Source: a virus
IMG/VR virus record: IMGVR_UViG_3300048837_000408
Coordinates: 1-62,620 of that record
Strand: one strand, 5' to 3'
DNA: 62,620 nucleotides
Positions 17,941 to 25,847 of the stretch are shown piece after piece. Below the pieces are notes generated by a model that saw nothing but the letters and a program-made list of their open reading frames with translations, was not told the origin of the DNA and did not search any database. The position numbers and the translations under genes are program-made. Positions within the stretch are counted from its first letter, which is position 1. Every line of letters starts with the position of its first letter.

Positions 17941-18958
17941 GCGAGATTTATGGTGGGAGGCACGACAACGCACGGCACGGGAGAGTAAATCCTTCTCGTC
18001 CATAGTTCGTAATACTGTTGTGTCCCTCCCCGGTTCACCCACCAAAGTTACCTTCGCAGCCCTAGGATCACTGGGACGAGAAAAATCCGGTATCGTAATT
18101 GACCTCAATAAGTACCGAGCAGGTCGGGATCTACAGAAATATATTGATGCCGGTGTGGATGCCTTTGCTTTACGGATTGGCGGTCCCCTTCAATGGGCAA
18201 TGAATGAGTGGCGTTACACTGAGGATCCCACCTTCCGCCCCTATATGGAGCAGTGTGATAAATTGGGTGTTCTCAATCAGACCATAGGTTACATTCTTCA
18301 CAATCCATTTGAACTGTGGGTGAATGATTACAACACCCACATCGACCTGATCAATGAGTGGACCGGGGGCGGATATATGCCAGCGGCTTTAGCTCTTGAC
18401 CATGAGGTCGCTCAATGCTGGCAGGGTGGGCAGAAGATTACAGCATCCGCGCACAATCTGGTAGGTTCACTGAGCAAAGTCACGGATCTGATGACCCGAA
18501 GATTCAAGAAGAAGGTAGCTATCTATACTGCCCGATGGTTCGTCAACACCTACTATCGTGTGGAGCATGAGGTCTTTTTAGATAACATCAATCGACCAGA
18601 AATTGGAAAGAACCGTTTAGCGTGGATGGCTTGGTATCCCCAGGTATTCCCGGAGAACGCCGACTTCCAAAAAGTAATTGAACAACTGCTGGTCCCATCC
18701 GGTACACAACTTGCTAACTTGCTACAAATTGGATCCCACACCTCCGCTGATCTTTGGCAATTCTCGGATCGAGTCAAGCTGCCGGGTGATCCTACGGGGG
18801 TTGATTGTAATGTGACGATGGGAAGCCTGGATCAGTTCCGTGCAGCGTTTGGATTAGGTGCTGCCTCTGTGCCCGAACCTGAGCCAGATCCATCTCATAA
18901 CCACGCAGCGGATATTGTGAAGCTGGAAGAAGTGATTGCATCCTTGAAAGCTGGGTAA
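17924..18958 (+). CDS. Endolysin, GH25 family lysozyme
   Basis: 344 aa. It cleaves the MurNAc-GlcNAc bond of peptidoglycan at the end of infection. GH25 landmarks: the first strand IVIDLNKYR with Asp 60, the catalytic D-x-E as LDHE (Asp 159 and Glu 161), YTARWF near 205, AWMAWYP near 225, and the closing WQFSD, PTGVDCN and GSLDQFRAAF segments near 275-305. About 50 N-terminal residues are extra, and a Pro/Glu linker leads to a short C-terminal helix. No signal peptide is seen, so release depends on the holin-like genes downstream. Confidence 0.88.
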   Translation: MSNPSERDLWWEARQRTARESKSFSSIVRNTVVSLPGSPTKVTFAALGSLGREKSGIVIDLNKYRAGRDLQKYIDAGVDAFALRIGGPLQWAMNEWRYTEDPTFRPYMEQCDKLGVLNQTIGYILHNPFELWVNDYNTHIDLINEWTGGGYMPAALALDHEVAQCWQGGQKITASAHNLVGSLSKVTDLMTRRFKKKVAIYTARWFVNTYYRVEHEVFLDNINRPEIGKNRLAWMAWYPQVFPENADFQKVIEQLLVPSGTQLANLLQIGSHTSADLWQFSDRVKLPGDPTGVDCNVTMGSLDQFRAAFGLGAASVPEPEPDPSHNHAADIVKLEEVIASLKAG

Positions 18959-18960
18959 CT

Positions 18961-19356
18961 ATGGGAGAGAGCGAGCACGCCTTACTTCAAACCATCGTAT
19001 CACAAAATCAAACCATGCTTCTGCGGATGGATGAGTTCGTCACGAAAGATGACCTGATGGCGATACAACACTCCGTCCAAAAACATGATGATTTTATCAA
19101 TGGTAACGGAACCGAGGGGGCGAAGTCAAGGCTGAACCTGCTCGAACTCTCCGTCCGACAACTTACTGCGAAGATAGATGAGTGGGGGAAAGACATTTCA
19201 ACCGCAATGAAAACTATCGCGCAGCAAGTGATCAATCGTATGGCACTCAAACTTTTGTTGGGGTTAGGGGCAGCATTGGTGATCCCGCTGATCTTGTGGG
19301 TAACTGGTGTGATCTACGAGGCGTCAATCCTGATCCGCCCCACCCCCATACCATAG
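18961..19356 (+). CDS. Coiled-coil protein with one C-terminal TM segment (lysis accessory candidate)
   Basis: 131 aa. The first 90 residues are helical and polar (MLLRMDEFVTKDDLMAIQ onward); one membrane segment lies at about 97-120 (LLLGLGAALVIPLILWVTGV). The layout resembles XhlA-like or holin-accessory proteins, and the gene sits between the endolysin and a three-TM protein. Exact family not assigned. Confidence 0.7.
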   Translation: MGESEHALLQTIVSQNQTMLLRMDEFVTKDDLMAIQHSVQKHDDFINGNGTEGAKSRLNLLELSVRQLTAKIDEWGKDISTAMKTIAQQVINRMALKLLLGLGAALVIPLILWVTGVIYEASILIRPTPIP

Positions 19357-19365
19357 GAGGAAAGC

Positions 19366-19722
19366 ATGGATATTACGGTTTATCTTCAAGCGGCAATGCG
19401 GGGGGTTCCCCTGTTGTTCGTAGTACTGATGTTGGTGGAAGCCCTCAAACGAGTCAAAAATAAAGATGGTGAGCAGGCCGTGAATGATAACTGGCTGCTG
19501 CTGTCCAGCCTCTTGATCGGCTTGGTACTGGGGATTGGTTATATGGTCGCCAGTGACCGTCCACCTGCGGGGGATGACTGGTATCCCATCTTTGTATACT
19601 GGTTCGGCCTGTTTATCTACGGCACAGGATTGGGACTTCTCGCCAGCCTATTCTTCGATGCCCTCAAGGGGATCGTGGAGAAAGCGGTTGAGAAACTAAT
19701 CAAGGCGGGAATGACTGAATGA
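19366..19722 (+). CDS. Putative holin, three TM segments
   Basis: 118 aa with three hydrophobic segments (about 8-27, 43-62, 74-98) and a charged C-terminal helix. Size, topology and location beside the endolysin fit a holin that permeabilises the inner membrane. It has a strong AGGAGG site. It overlaps the phosphoesterase start (ATGA), so the lysis genes and that enzyme are probably co-translated. It could be another small membrane protein. Confidence 0.7.
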   Translation: MDITVYLQAAMRGVPLLFVVLMLVEALKRVKNKDGEQAVNDNWLLLSSLLIGLVLGIGYMVASDRPPAGDDWYPIFVYWFGLFIYGTGLGLLASLFFDALKGIVEKAVEKLIKAGMTE

Positions 19723-20474
19723 AAGGGGTTTTCCCCACTGACGAACACTTCCCCTTCCAGGATGATCGGGCACGTGAAGTCGCTATGCAAATCGTACAGG
19801 ATTTCCAGCCCGATCTCCTAATCACCCTGTCGGATGGAATAGATTTCTACAACATTTCCGCTTTCGATAAGAACCCAACAAGGGTGGCTACCAATCTCCA
19901 AAAGGAAATAGATGCTTGGGTCAAGGGGCAGTTGGAGTGGAGTAGTGCCGCCCCATCCGCAAAAAAGAAAGCGGTATTGGGGAACCATGAAGATCGTCTA
20001 CGGCGCTACTTGTGGCGTCATCCCGAGATCGCATCGCTGGATGAACTGAAATTTGAGAGCCTACTCAAGTTCGATAAGTTAGGGATCGAGTGGAGTGGGA
20101 ATGACTACGGATATGATGAGATCCTGCTCCACAAACGGCTGCTAGTCAAACACGGACATTTGATCCGCAATAAAAGTGCGATGTCTGGATACGCTGAACT
20201 AGAGAAGGAACGGTTTACTACATCGGTACTGACCGGACATACCCACCGTGGGGGTGTAAGTTATGTATCTACCCGTTTCGGCATTCAGGCTGCGTATGAG
20301 GGGTTCTGCCTATGTAAACTTGATCCAGAGTATACATCCAATCCAAACTGGCAGCAGGGGATAACACTATTTGAGGTGAATGATAATTGGCTTTCCGTTG
20401 AACCGATCCCCATCCATACAAACTTGTTCGGAAAGAAGCTCGCCATCTGGCGGGGGAAAGAGTACATGGCATAA
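19719..20474 (+). CDS. Calcineurin-like metallophosphoesterase
   Basis: 251 aa. The metal-binding motifs are in order: D-x-H (PTDEHFPF, Asp 8, His 10), SDGIDF near 38-43 in place of GDxxD, GNHEDR near 88-93, KHGH near 140 and TGHTH near 173. It hydrolyses phosphoesters; phage relatives may be phosphodiesterases or nucleotidases. As the last gene of the late operon, before paired terminators, its timing is late. A phosphodiesterase acting on a cyclic nucleotide cannot be excluded and would be notable here, but nothing in the sequence shows it. Confidence 0.85.
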   Translation: MKGVFPTDEHFPFQDDRAREVAMQIVQDFQPDLLITLSDGIDFYNISAFDKNPTRVATNLQKEIDAWVKGQLEWSSAAPSAKKKAVLGNHEDRLRRYLWRHPEIASLDELKFESLLKFDKLGIEWSGNDYGYDEILLHKRLLVKHGHLIRNKSAMSGYAELEKERFTTSVLTGHTHRGGVSYVSTRFGIQAAYEGFCLCKLDPEYTSNPNWQQGITLFEVNDNWLSVEPIPIHTNLFGKKLAIWRGKEYMA

Positions 20475-20477
20475 AGC

Positions 20478-20511
20478 AACATCACCCACGCAGGGGAACG
20501 TGGATGATGTT
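20478..20511. terminator. Hairpin ending the late operon
   Basis: A 13-bp near-perfect inverted repeat (20478-20490 with 20499-20511, one mismatch) has an 8-nt loop and lies 4 nt after the phosphoesterase stop, in the convergent gap between the late operon and the leftward early operon. Confidence 0.7.
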
Positions 20512-20520
20512 AGCAATATT

Positions 20521-20559
20521 ATACTACGATATTCTCTTTTGTGGGGATTATCGTAGTAT
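20521..20559. terminator. Bidirectional terminator in the convergent gap
   Basis: A perfect 11-bp inverted repeat ATACTACGATA / TATCGTAGTAT (20521-20531 with 20549-20559) has a 17-nt loop and is followed on the plus strand by TATTATTTTG. It reaches the stop codon of the minus-strand gene, so it can serve both convergent transcripts. Confidence 0.7.
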
Positions 20560-20756
20560 TATTTTGGGGTGACGATATTGGCGCGAACGAAGGCATCCTT
20601 GGCTTCCAATAACTTCCGCATCCCAACAGACTTCTCCGGCCCATCCGGTAACATTTCTTCCATCAGATGAGCAAGCTCCGCGATGGGTTTACTGACCTTC
20701 TGCAACTGGGGCGGAAGGTGTTCGTAAGTAAAAAACTGAATCGTAGTTGACGGCAT
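20559..20756 (-). CDS. Acb2/Tad1-like cyclic-nucleotide sponge
   Basis: 65 aa. The sequence follows the Acb2/Tad1 hairpin family pattern: FTYEHLPPQLQKVSKPIAEL, then LPDGPEKSVGMRKLLEAKDA and FVRA. It is a compact two-helix protein with the conserved HLP, GPE and R-KLLEAKDA-VRA positions. Family members form oligomers that bind cyclic di- or trinucleotides and so blunt CBASS or Thoeris-type signalling; the ligand of this one is unknown. It is the last gene of the leftward operon, ending in the shared terminator. The assignment is by pattern recall. Confidence 0.75.
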   Translation of the reverse strand: MPSTTIQFFTYEHLPPQLQKVSKPIAELAHLMEEMLPDGPEKSVGMRKLLEAKDAFVRANIVTPK

Positions 20757-20758
20757 TT

Positions 20759-21046
20759 CTAGTCCTCCATCATTTGAACAGAACGTAATACAGATTCTAA
20801 TCCCACCAGATCGAGCAGTTTACCCACCCGCTCAACTTCTGCTCTGGCGATCTCCACATCTATTTCTGCAATCTCCATATCATCAAACGCCTGATGATCA
20901 TTGGTTTGCATGAAGCGCATGGTCGCCGCCCGCTTGACCTCCAACGCCACCTGATAGTTCCGGTAGGCGGCTTGGATGATGATGGGGCTGATGATCGGCA
21001 TACCTTCCGGTGTCTCTCCTACTTCCACGTAACCTTCTTCTGTCAT
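20759..21046 (-). CDS. Hypothetical helical protein
   Basis: 95 aa. Acidic N-terminus, then two long helices (about 25-45 and 50-85) rich in Ala, Glu, Val, Arg. No family recognised. It lies 2 nt before the Acb2-like gene with GGAT-type RBS and is presumably co-expressed with it. Confidence 0.7.
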   Translation of the reverse strand: MTEEGYVEVGETPEGMPIISPIIIQAAYRNYQVALEVKRAATMRFMQTNDHQAFDDMEIAEIDVEIARAEVERVGKLLDLVGLESVLRSVQMMED

Positions 21047-21050
21047 AGTC

Positions 21051-21248
21051 CTAATCCTTTCTAAGTTTATGAATACATTCTTCCTTCTGTTCCCAGGCTT
21101 TCTTGTCCAGATAGGTTAATAACTCAAGGCGATCCAGTTCTGTCAGCAAATACTCGTTCATCAGATCCAATACGAATCCAGCTATGTCTCGCTTGAGTGC
21201 TCCCATATCTACAACATAGCCCTCATCATATTCCTTCTCCTCTGTCAT
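21051..21248 (-). CDS. Small acidic helical protein
   Basis: 65 aa, rich in Glu, Asp, Leu; mostly one long helix. Its ATG overlaps the stop of the resolvase gene (ATGA). No function recognised. Confidence 0.68.
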   Translation of the reverse strand: MTEEKEYDEGYVVDMGALKRDIAGFVLDLMNEYLLTELDRLELLTYLDKKAWEQKEECIHKLRKD

Positions 21249-21724
21249 TTCATTTCCTCCCGTAATCCATAGGTTGCTATGCAGAGGGCGTCACAGATCC
21301 CATCATGCGGGACCCGACACCCCTCTGGAATAAGACTAACATCCGGGTAGGTGTGCTGACAAAAGGCGACCGCACCATCCTTATCATGCGCGTAGTCCTT
21401 GCTCAGCACCACCCGTTTCCATACGACTGGGGACACCAGCCTGACCGGAATACCCCATCCCTTTGCGATCCCCTGTACATACCCATACCCCTTACCGAAT
21501 GTGAACATAGATGTCACGCCCTGCCCCGGCCTTGCGCTCACTCTCTCCAGATACAAAACAGGATTTGTAAACCGGGCCACCATGAAGAAAGCCGACAGGT
21601 CATCCCCATTGATCTCATGGTCAACAAGGGGCATAGGCATTACCCAGATGGGGGTGAGTGCGCCGGGATGCAGGACAGCCACCCCACCATGTAGACCTGG
21701 ATCGATGCCAAGTATGCAGGTCAA
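21245..21724 (-). CDS. RuvC-like Holliday junction resolvase
   Basis: 159 aa. RNase H-fold RuvC landmarks: IDPGLHGGVAVL with Asp 8, the second acidic strand VLYLERVSARPGQG with Glu 60, a SMFTFGKGYG helix start and the C-terminal DGICDALCIA acidic helix near 140. It would resolve recombination or replication junctions before packaging. The start is TTG at 21724, preceded by GGAGGG; there is no in-frame ATG early enough. It belongs to the recombination part of the leftward operon with the RecA-like gene. Confidence 0.87.
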   Translation of the reverse strand: MTCILGIDPGLHGGVAVLHPGALTPIWVMPMPLVDHEINGDDLSAFFMVARFTNPVLYLERVSARPGQGVTSMFTFGKGYGYVQGIAKGWGIPVRLVSPVVWKRVVLSKDYAHDKDGAVAFCQHTYPDVSLIPEGCRVPHDGICDALCIATYGLREEMK

Positions 21725-21727
21725 TCT

Positions 21728-21826
21728 TCACCCTCCATATATGAGTGCCACAATAAGTAGCACAATAATGATCAATGAGCCAATGGCGTCTACCCACAAT
21801 GGATGTTCATCGGATGGTTGGGTCAT
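21728..21826 (-). CDS. Very small membrane protein (32 aa)
   Basis: 32 residues with one TM segment (IGSLIIIVLLIVALIYG). The start overlaps the upstream stop (ATGA), and the end carries the GGAGGG ribosome site of the resolvase gene. Coupling on both sides supports a real gene. Function unknown. Confidence 0.6.
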   Translation of the reverse strand: MTQPSDEHPLWVDAIGSLIIIVLLIVALIYGG

Positions 21827-22083
21827 TCTTCCTCTCCTTTAGATTGTCTCAACTCACGCTCACCTAGCATCTTCAGATAGGTGTCCTTCTCCATCCAACC
21901 AAGGTCATCTGTCTTGATCTCACATACGTCCCGGAACCGAACTTTGTAACCCAGATCATCACCAAAGGTGGCACAATCCGCTATGGCGCGGTTCCCATTA
22001 CGCACCGCAGGAACAATCATGATTACAAGAAATACAATCACTAAAATATACAGAAACCCCCACTCTTTAAAATGTGCTTTCAT
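21823..22083 (-). CDS. Small membrane-anchored protein
   Basis: 86 aa: an N-terminal TM segment (about 9-27, FLYILVIVFLVIMIVPAV) followed by a soluble acidic domain with two Cys. GGAGGAAGA precedes the ATG. It overlaps both neighbours by 4 nt. No family recognised. Confidence 0.68.
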   Translation of the reverse strand: MKAHFKEWGFLYILVIVFLVIMIVPAVRNGNRAIADCATFGDDLGYKVRFRDVCEIKTDDLGWMEKDTYLKMLGERELRQSKGEEE

Positions 22084-22289
22084 TCTTCCTCCTCCTCATC
22101 TTCCCATTCCGATTCTTCAGTTTCCTCTCGTTCCTCTAACTCATCTGCCCAACAATCCTCACAGTAATCATCCCCATTGTCGTGCGCCCAACCCCTCATT
22201 TCCATATCAACAATCTCATGTTGATGACGAACCTTAATTGCATTACGACAAGAGTCACAGCGAACAATAACTAAAGGATCATCCCACAT
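22080..22289 (-). CDS. Small zinc-ribbon-like protein with acidic tail
   Basis: 69 aa. Two Cys pairs (CDSC near 11-14 and CEDC near 43-46) could bind one zinc ion, and the last 22 residues are almost all Glu/Asp. It overlaps the recombinase gene end by 11 nt. It may be a regulatory or protein-interaction factor; unproven. Confidence 0.68.
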   Translation of the reverse strand: MWDDPLVIVRCDSCRNAIKVRHQHEIVDMEMRGWAHDNGDDYCEDCWADELEEREETEESEWEDEEEEE

Positions 22290-23265
22290 TTTCTTCCTCC
22301 TCTCCCTCTACTGGTTCCTCAGTCATGGTAAATCCACCCTGAAGTTTCTCAAAGAATGGCGCGAAGATTTCATGGTCGCCGGTCTGCGCTTTCTCCAGCA
22401 GCCCATTCAACCGGCCATAACTCACTCCGTCCATCTTGACTACACTCTTACGCTCAGCGTGACCGGACACAAAGCAGTCGAACACCGCCGTCATCTCCAA
22501 ACTGACGCCATAGTTGGGAATGATGAACACATACCCCTTACGGTTGGGAACCACGCCACCATAGCGCAGCTTCTCCACCTTGATCTGCACATGACTTGAC
22601 CCATCATCCATAACTTCCGCTTTCCGAAGGATCAGGCGGTTGGCTACTGCATAGGATTTGCTAACCCCACCAGGCGTAATGTGTCCCCGATACCCAATGG
22701 CATCCATCATATGATTCACTTCGATCACCAGTTTGGGCGGCTCTGTGATCCGCAGCTTTGACAGGATACGCCGGTTCACCTTGGCTACCAACTGCGCCCG
22801 CTTACCCATGTTCGCTGCCGTCAGATCATTCTCCATTTCCGCAACGGGAATGATGGCTCCCAGGCTGTCGATGATTACCGCACCTGACTCACCCGTCAGA
22901 CTATCCACCGCCTCCAGTAGAATGTCCTCATGCTTACGGGGTTTCTTTTTCTTATCAATGGCTTCCACCACGTGCAAGATGCCATCAAACCCCACATGTT
23001 CAAGGGTTGCTGCCATGTGTCGTTCTTCCAGGGCAGTCTCCAGATCGGCTATCGTGATCCGTTTCTGTCCAGTAGCCTTGCAGATGATCCCCGCTAAGGC
23101 CATTGCCAGGGTGGATTTACCCACTCCGGGTGGGCCGTACAATTCCGTGGCTGTGCGGAGAGGATAACCCAGTTCTGTCCTGCTTCCTAACAGGTAGTCG
23201 AAACTGTACATCCCCGTCCGTACCCGCTGATAACTATTAGTCTGTCCCTGTACCGTTACCGTCAT
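22279..23265 (-). CDS. RecA/UvsX-like recombinase
   Basis: 328 aa. Walker A GPPGVGKS at about 44-51, a Walker B strand AVIIDSLGA near 137, and the RecA-type segment EVNHMMDAIGYRGHITPGGV near 205 with YAVANRLILRK following. The acidic Glu-rich C-terminus is as in RecA proteins. It would catalyse ATP-dependent strand exchange for phage recombination and repair. The ATG at 23265 is chosen because GGAGGG lies 6 nt upstream; the frame extends to 23280. Neighbours include the resolvase and polymerase. Confidence 0.85.
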   Translation of the reverse strand: MTVTVQGQTNSYQRVRTGMYSFDYLLGSRTELGYPLRTATELYGPPGVGKSTLAMALAGIICKATGQKRITIADLETALEERHMAATLEHVGFDGILHVVEAIDKKKKPRKHEDILLEAVDSLTGESGAVIIDSLGAIIPVAEMENDLTAANMGKRAQLVAKVNRRILSKLRITEPPKLVIEVNHMMDAIGYRGHITPGGVSKSYAVANRLILRKAEVMDDGSSHVQIKVEKLRYGGVVPNRKGYVFIIPNYGVSLEMTAVFDCFVSGHAERKSVVKMDGVSYGRLNGLLEKAQTGDHEIFAPFFEKLQGGFTMTEEPVEGEEEENVG

Positions 23266-23647
23266 CCACACCCTCCGCATAATCTAAGAAACAACGTGAG
23301 GTGCGCTGAAGGAATTTCTCCTGAGCATCCTCATACAGTTCTCGAAAGAACCCGCGCCGGTCGCTATCCACCTGCACCAGTATCTTTTCCACCGCCTCAT
23401 CAATCTCCGCCATTGCAAGATGCCCGACTTCATGGAGAATAAGCCGCCGTGTGAGGGGGGACTGTTTGATGGTACGCCTCAAATCAATGGTCGCATTGAG
23501 GTAACGGTAGGAGTAATGAGCCGCCCCCATATTGGAACTTGACCCACCCGGATTATCCATCAACTCAACTACAATACTCCATTCATTGCCAATACCCCAT
23601 ATCTGCTTGCTTCTACGCAATGCATCAACGATCCACTTCTGTATCAT
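23237..23647 (-). CDS. Putative zinc metallopeptidase (HEVGH)
   Basis: 136 aa. An HExxH motif, HEVGH at 72-76, sits in a helix (RRLILHEVGHLAMAEIDE), with Glu 81 or 84 as possible third ligand, as in SprT-like or gluzincin-type minimal peptidases. The N-terminal part has two beta strands that precede the active helix in such folds. Target unknown; phage proteins of this type can process virion or host proteins. The start overlaps the nucleotidase stop (ATGA). Confidence 0.65.
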   Translation of the reverse strand: MIQKWIVDALRRSKQIWGIGNEWSIVVELMDNPGGSSSNMGAAHYSYRYLNATIDLRRTIKQSPLTRRLILHEVGHLAMAEIDEAVEKILVQVDSDRRGFFRELYEDAQEKFLQRTSRCFLDYAEGVDDGNGTGTD

Positions 23648-24519
23648 TTACCCCATGCCCCCTTCCTAAGTAACTGCCAGATGATTCCATATACCGACAT
23701 ATCCTGAATGGAGTCATCAATGCTCTCACACTTAGGCTGAGATGGTTGATCGAACACAGCATCACTGATCGTGATCTTGAAACCCATCAGGTTCATCAGG
23801 CGGGCAATCTTATCCCAAATTCGGGTCATCAAACCCAGTTCCCCGGTCCCCAGAATATTTGCTGGGGAATAATCCGCGTTCTTATTCAGGTGGACTTGAT
23901 ACATATTCTCAATGACTTCACGGAAAGCGCGGGTCTGGTTGGGACGGGAGAGTTCCGTGATGTGCACACCTTGGGGTATGCTCTTCTGACTCATCAAACC
24001 AATCACATCCCCCCAATTCTCTGCGACAACCGGCCATTGAAAGTTCTGATTATGGGGACGGCGCATGAGGATGCTGTAGCCCTGGAATTTCTGAACGTTA
24101 TGAGGACCATCATCAATCAGGACATCTCCCAACAATAGTCCCTTGTCATACCCCTCAACATAATCAGGATAGGTGCGCTTTGGATTTTCTTGTAAGAACC
24201 CATACCGAATAAGCCAGCGTAATTTCGAACCAGCCGCCCCATTCGTGGCTGAGGTGGCAAACACCACCCGGTAGCCCCGTTGTCTCAGACACTCTACCCC
24301 ACTAAAGGCTCCCCCTATCGGAAGTACATCGTCATACAAGGTAGGGTCTTCCAGGTAATCATAGATTTTCTCCCCACATTCAGGCTTGACCCGTTTGAGT
24401 AGGGACCACTCCGTCATGCTTTCTCGGGTCAGATTATCATCATAGTCTTTGTTGTACCGAGATAACCATGTTGGCATCAGATCGGCGCACACATCATCCA
24501 CATCCACGAATACAATCAT
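23644..24519 (-). CDS. HAD-type 5'(3')-deoxyribonucleotidase fused to DUF1599-like domain
   Basis: 291 aa. The N-terminal half (1-165) is an NT5C-like HAD phosphatase: FVDVDDVCADL with nucleophile Asp 6 and Asp 8, motif II VVFATSATN, and motif III GDVLIDDGPHNV. The C-terminal part (about 200-291) matches the nucleotide modification associated domain 1 (DUF1599): NADYSPANILG, LMTRIWDKIARL, and an acidic helix SIDDSIQDMSVYGIIWQL. The pairing points to control of the dNTP pool, possibly linked to base modification or removal of a host nucleotide. A fusion of these two is uncommon in my recall. Confidence 0.78.
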   Translation of the reverse strand: MIVFVDVDDVCADLMPTWLSRYNKDYDDNLTRESMTEWSLLKRVKPECGEKIYDYLEDPTLYDDVLPIGGAFSGVECLRQRGYRVVFATSATNGAAGSKLRWLIRYGFLQENPKRTYPDYVEGYDKGLLLGDVLIDDGPHNVQKFQGYSILMRRPHNQNFQWPVVAENWGDVIGLMSQKSIPQGVHITELSRPNQTRAFREVIENMYQVHLNKNADYSPANILGTGELGLMTRIWDKIARLMNLMGFKITISDAVFDQPSQPKCESIDDSIQDMSVYGIIWQLLRKGAWGK

Positions 24520-25184
24520 TTCTCCACCACCCGCGCCTCTCGAATGATCCGCTCAATGGCGGTCTTGGCGAACTCCGTTTCCAGGTCTTGATTGAGATAC
24601 CCAATATATTCCTGATCGTCCCCCTGGCGGGCTAACAATGTACCATCCCGCTCCAGATACAGGGTTACAGCGGTATGCGAGTTCGTCACCTTGCCCCGCC
24701 TCTTACGCACCACCTCTTTGATAGAGGCGGGATCGGGGGCCTGGGCGATTTCTTCCCAGTCAGCCGCATCTAGTTCCCCCTCACGCACAGCAGCGGGCAG
24801 TAGTAGTAAGCCTTGAATGGGTTTCCCCAGTAGCGCCCGTTCAATGGCATCGGGTAGATCGGACTTCACGAATACCGTTTCCCACACCCCCACGTATTTG
24901 CGCGTAGTCTGGGGGCTGATGCCGGTTTCCGCAAACACCCGATCCTCGAAGTCATCATTGGGAATGCCAAAGCTCTCTCGCGCTTCCTTCCAACGGTACA
25001 GAAGTTTTGCCAGGGACAGTCCCGAGATGTGCATGGTCGCCTTCTGATCGCGCACAAAGGAAGCAATTCGGTCATCGCTTTGCTCAACAATGGCAGCATC
25101 CACCAATGTATCCACATAATTCAGCGCGACCCTGGCGGTATCCGTCACCGCAATCTCTTGATCCAGGTAGCCGTCTATGCTCAT
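24516..25184 (-). CDS. Possible DNA-binding protein with HTH-like segment
   Basis: 222 aa. Helical N-terminal region; a segment ETGISPQTTRKYVGVWE (about 91-107) resembles a recognition helix-turn-helix. The C-terminal 60 residues are mixed alpha/beta. It is in the middle of the replication operon with a strong AGGGAG site. It could be a regulator or a replication accessory; no family confirmed. Confidence 0.6.
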   Translation of the reverse strand: MSIDGYLDQEIAVTDTARVALNYVDTLVDAAIVEQSDDRIASFVRDQKATMHISGLSLAKLLYRWKEARESFGIPNDDFEDRVFAETGISPQTTRKYVGVWETVFVKSDLPDAIERALLGKPIQGLLLLPAAVREGELDAADWEEIAQAPDPASIKEVVRKRRGKVTNSHTAVTLYLERDGTLLARQGDDQEYIGYLNQDLETEFAKTAIERIIREARVVEK

Positions 25185-25435
25185 TCCTGTACTCCCTCTA
25201 ATTCTTTCTTAATCTGTTGGTATTCATTGAAGTCATACACCAATAAATTAATGACCAACGGATCTCCAACCATAATCCTAGATGCAATCTCATTTGTGAT
25301 CGCTATTTTTATGTACCCCCACCCATCTTTCCCTGTACCCATTCCCATAAGATTATCTTCCGGGAACGAGTAGATATGTTTATTTTGATCACACATATTT
25401 TTTAGCACAATAAATGGGCTAATCATCGAAGCCAT
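25181..25435 (-). CDS. Hypothetical protein
   Basis: 84 aa, alpha/beta mix with a C-terminal charged helix (NEYQQIKKELEGVQE). It overlaps both neighbours (4 nt downstream, 13 nt upstream). A later in-frame Met start cannot be excluded. No family recognised. Confidence 0.6.
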   Translation of the reverse strand: MASMISPFIVLKNMCDQNKHIYSFPEDNLMGMGTGKDGWGYIKIAITNEIASRIMVGDPLVINLLVYDFNEYQQIKKELEGVQE

Positions 25436-25653
25436 TGCCTTTCAACCCGATTGGCCGACTGTCTGAGTGCGAGGGCCAAATCACGCGCACCTTGTGGAGT
25501 AAGTATAGTTCGTGTCATACCCACTACTAGTTCAACATTATCCTTACCATCATCCACACGGATTTCTATTCCAGGCATATTATCAGGGATTGAATAATCA
25601 ATCTTCCGCATAATATCGGGATCTGTGTTATCTTGAAACTCTAATTTGTTCAT
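25423..25653 (-). CDS. Hypothetical protein
   Basis: 76 aa. The layout is a beta strand (GIEIRVDDGKDNVELVVG), then TILTPQGARDLALALRQSAN, a helix pattern seen in small phage proteins of unknown function. RBS AGGAAGGG directly precedes the start. Overlaps the next upstream gene by 4 nt. Confidence 0.65.
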   Translation of the reverse strand: MNKLEFQDNTDPDIMRKIDYSIPDNMPGIEIRVDDGKDNVELVVGMTRTILTPQGARDLALALRQSANRVERQWLR

Positions 25654-25847
25654 CCCTTCCTCCCCACATACACCTTCTCTTGCGGAATGTTGTACTCCGT
25701 AATCAGATCGCTGATCTTATGCCACATTTCCTCGGGTGCAGTTGCACAGATGTGGATGGCCTTCTCTTTCCCATCCCGGCACTCGAATACACGCACCACT
25801 GCTTCGTACTCACTAACCAACGCTTTTAGCGTATATGCCTTTGACAT
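25650..25847 (-). CDS. Small alpha/beta protein, member of a tandem paralogous trio
   Basis: 65 aa. Two strands (YEAVVRVFECRDG, KAIHICATAP) then a helix and the ending YNIPQEKVYVGRKG. It shares this layout and the IP-x-EKV ending with the next two upstream proteins. GGAGAAGG precedes the ATG at 25847. Function unknown. Confidence 0.65.
   Translation of the reverse strand: MSKAYTLKALVSEYEAVVRVFECRDGKEKAIHICATAPEEMWHKISDLITEYNIPQEKVYVGRKG

Noticed and set aside
21305-21842. Plus-strand frames opposite the resolvase gene
   Set aside because: The RuvC motifs are on the minus strand and the plus-strand frames lack ribosome sites.
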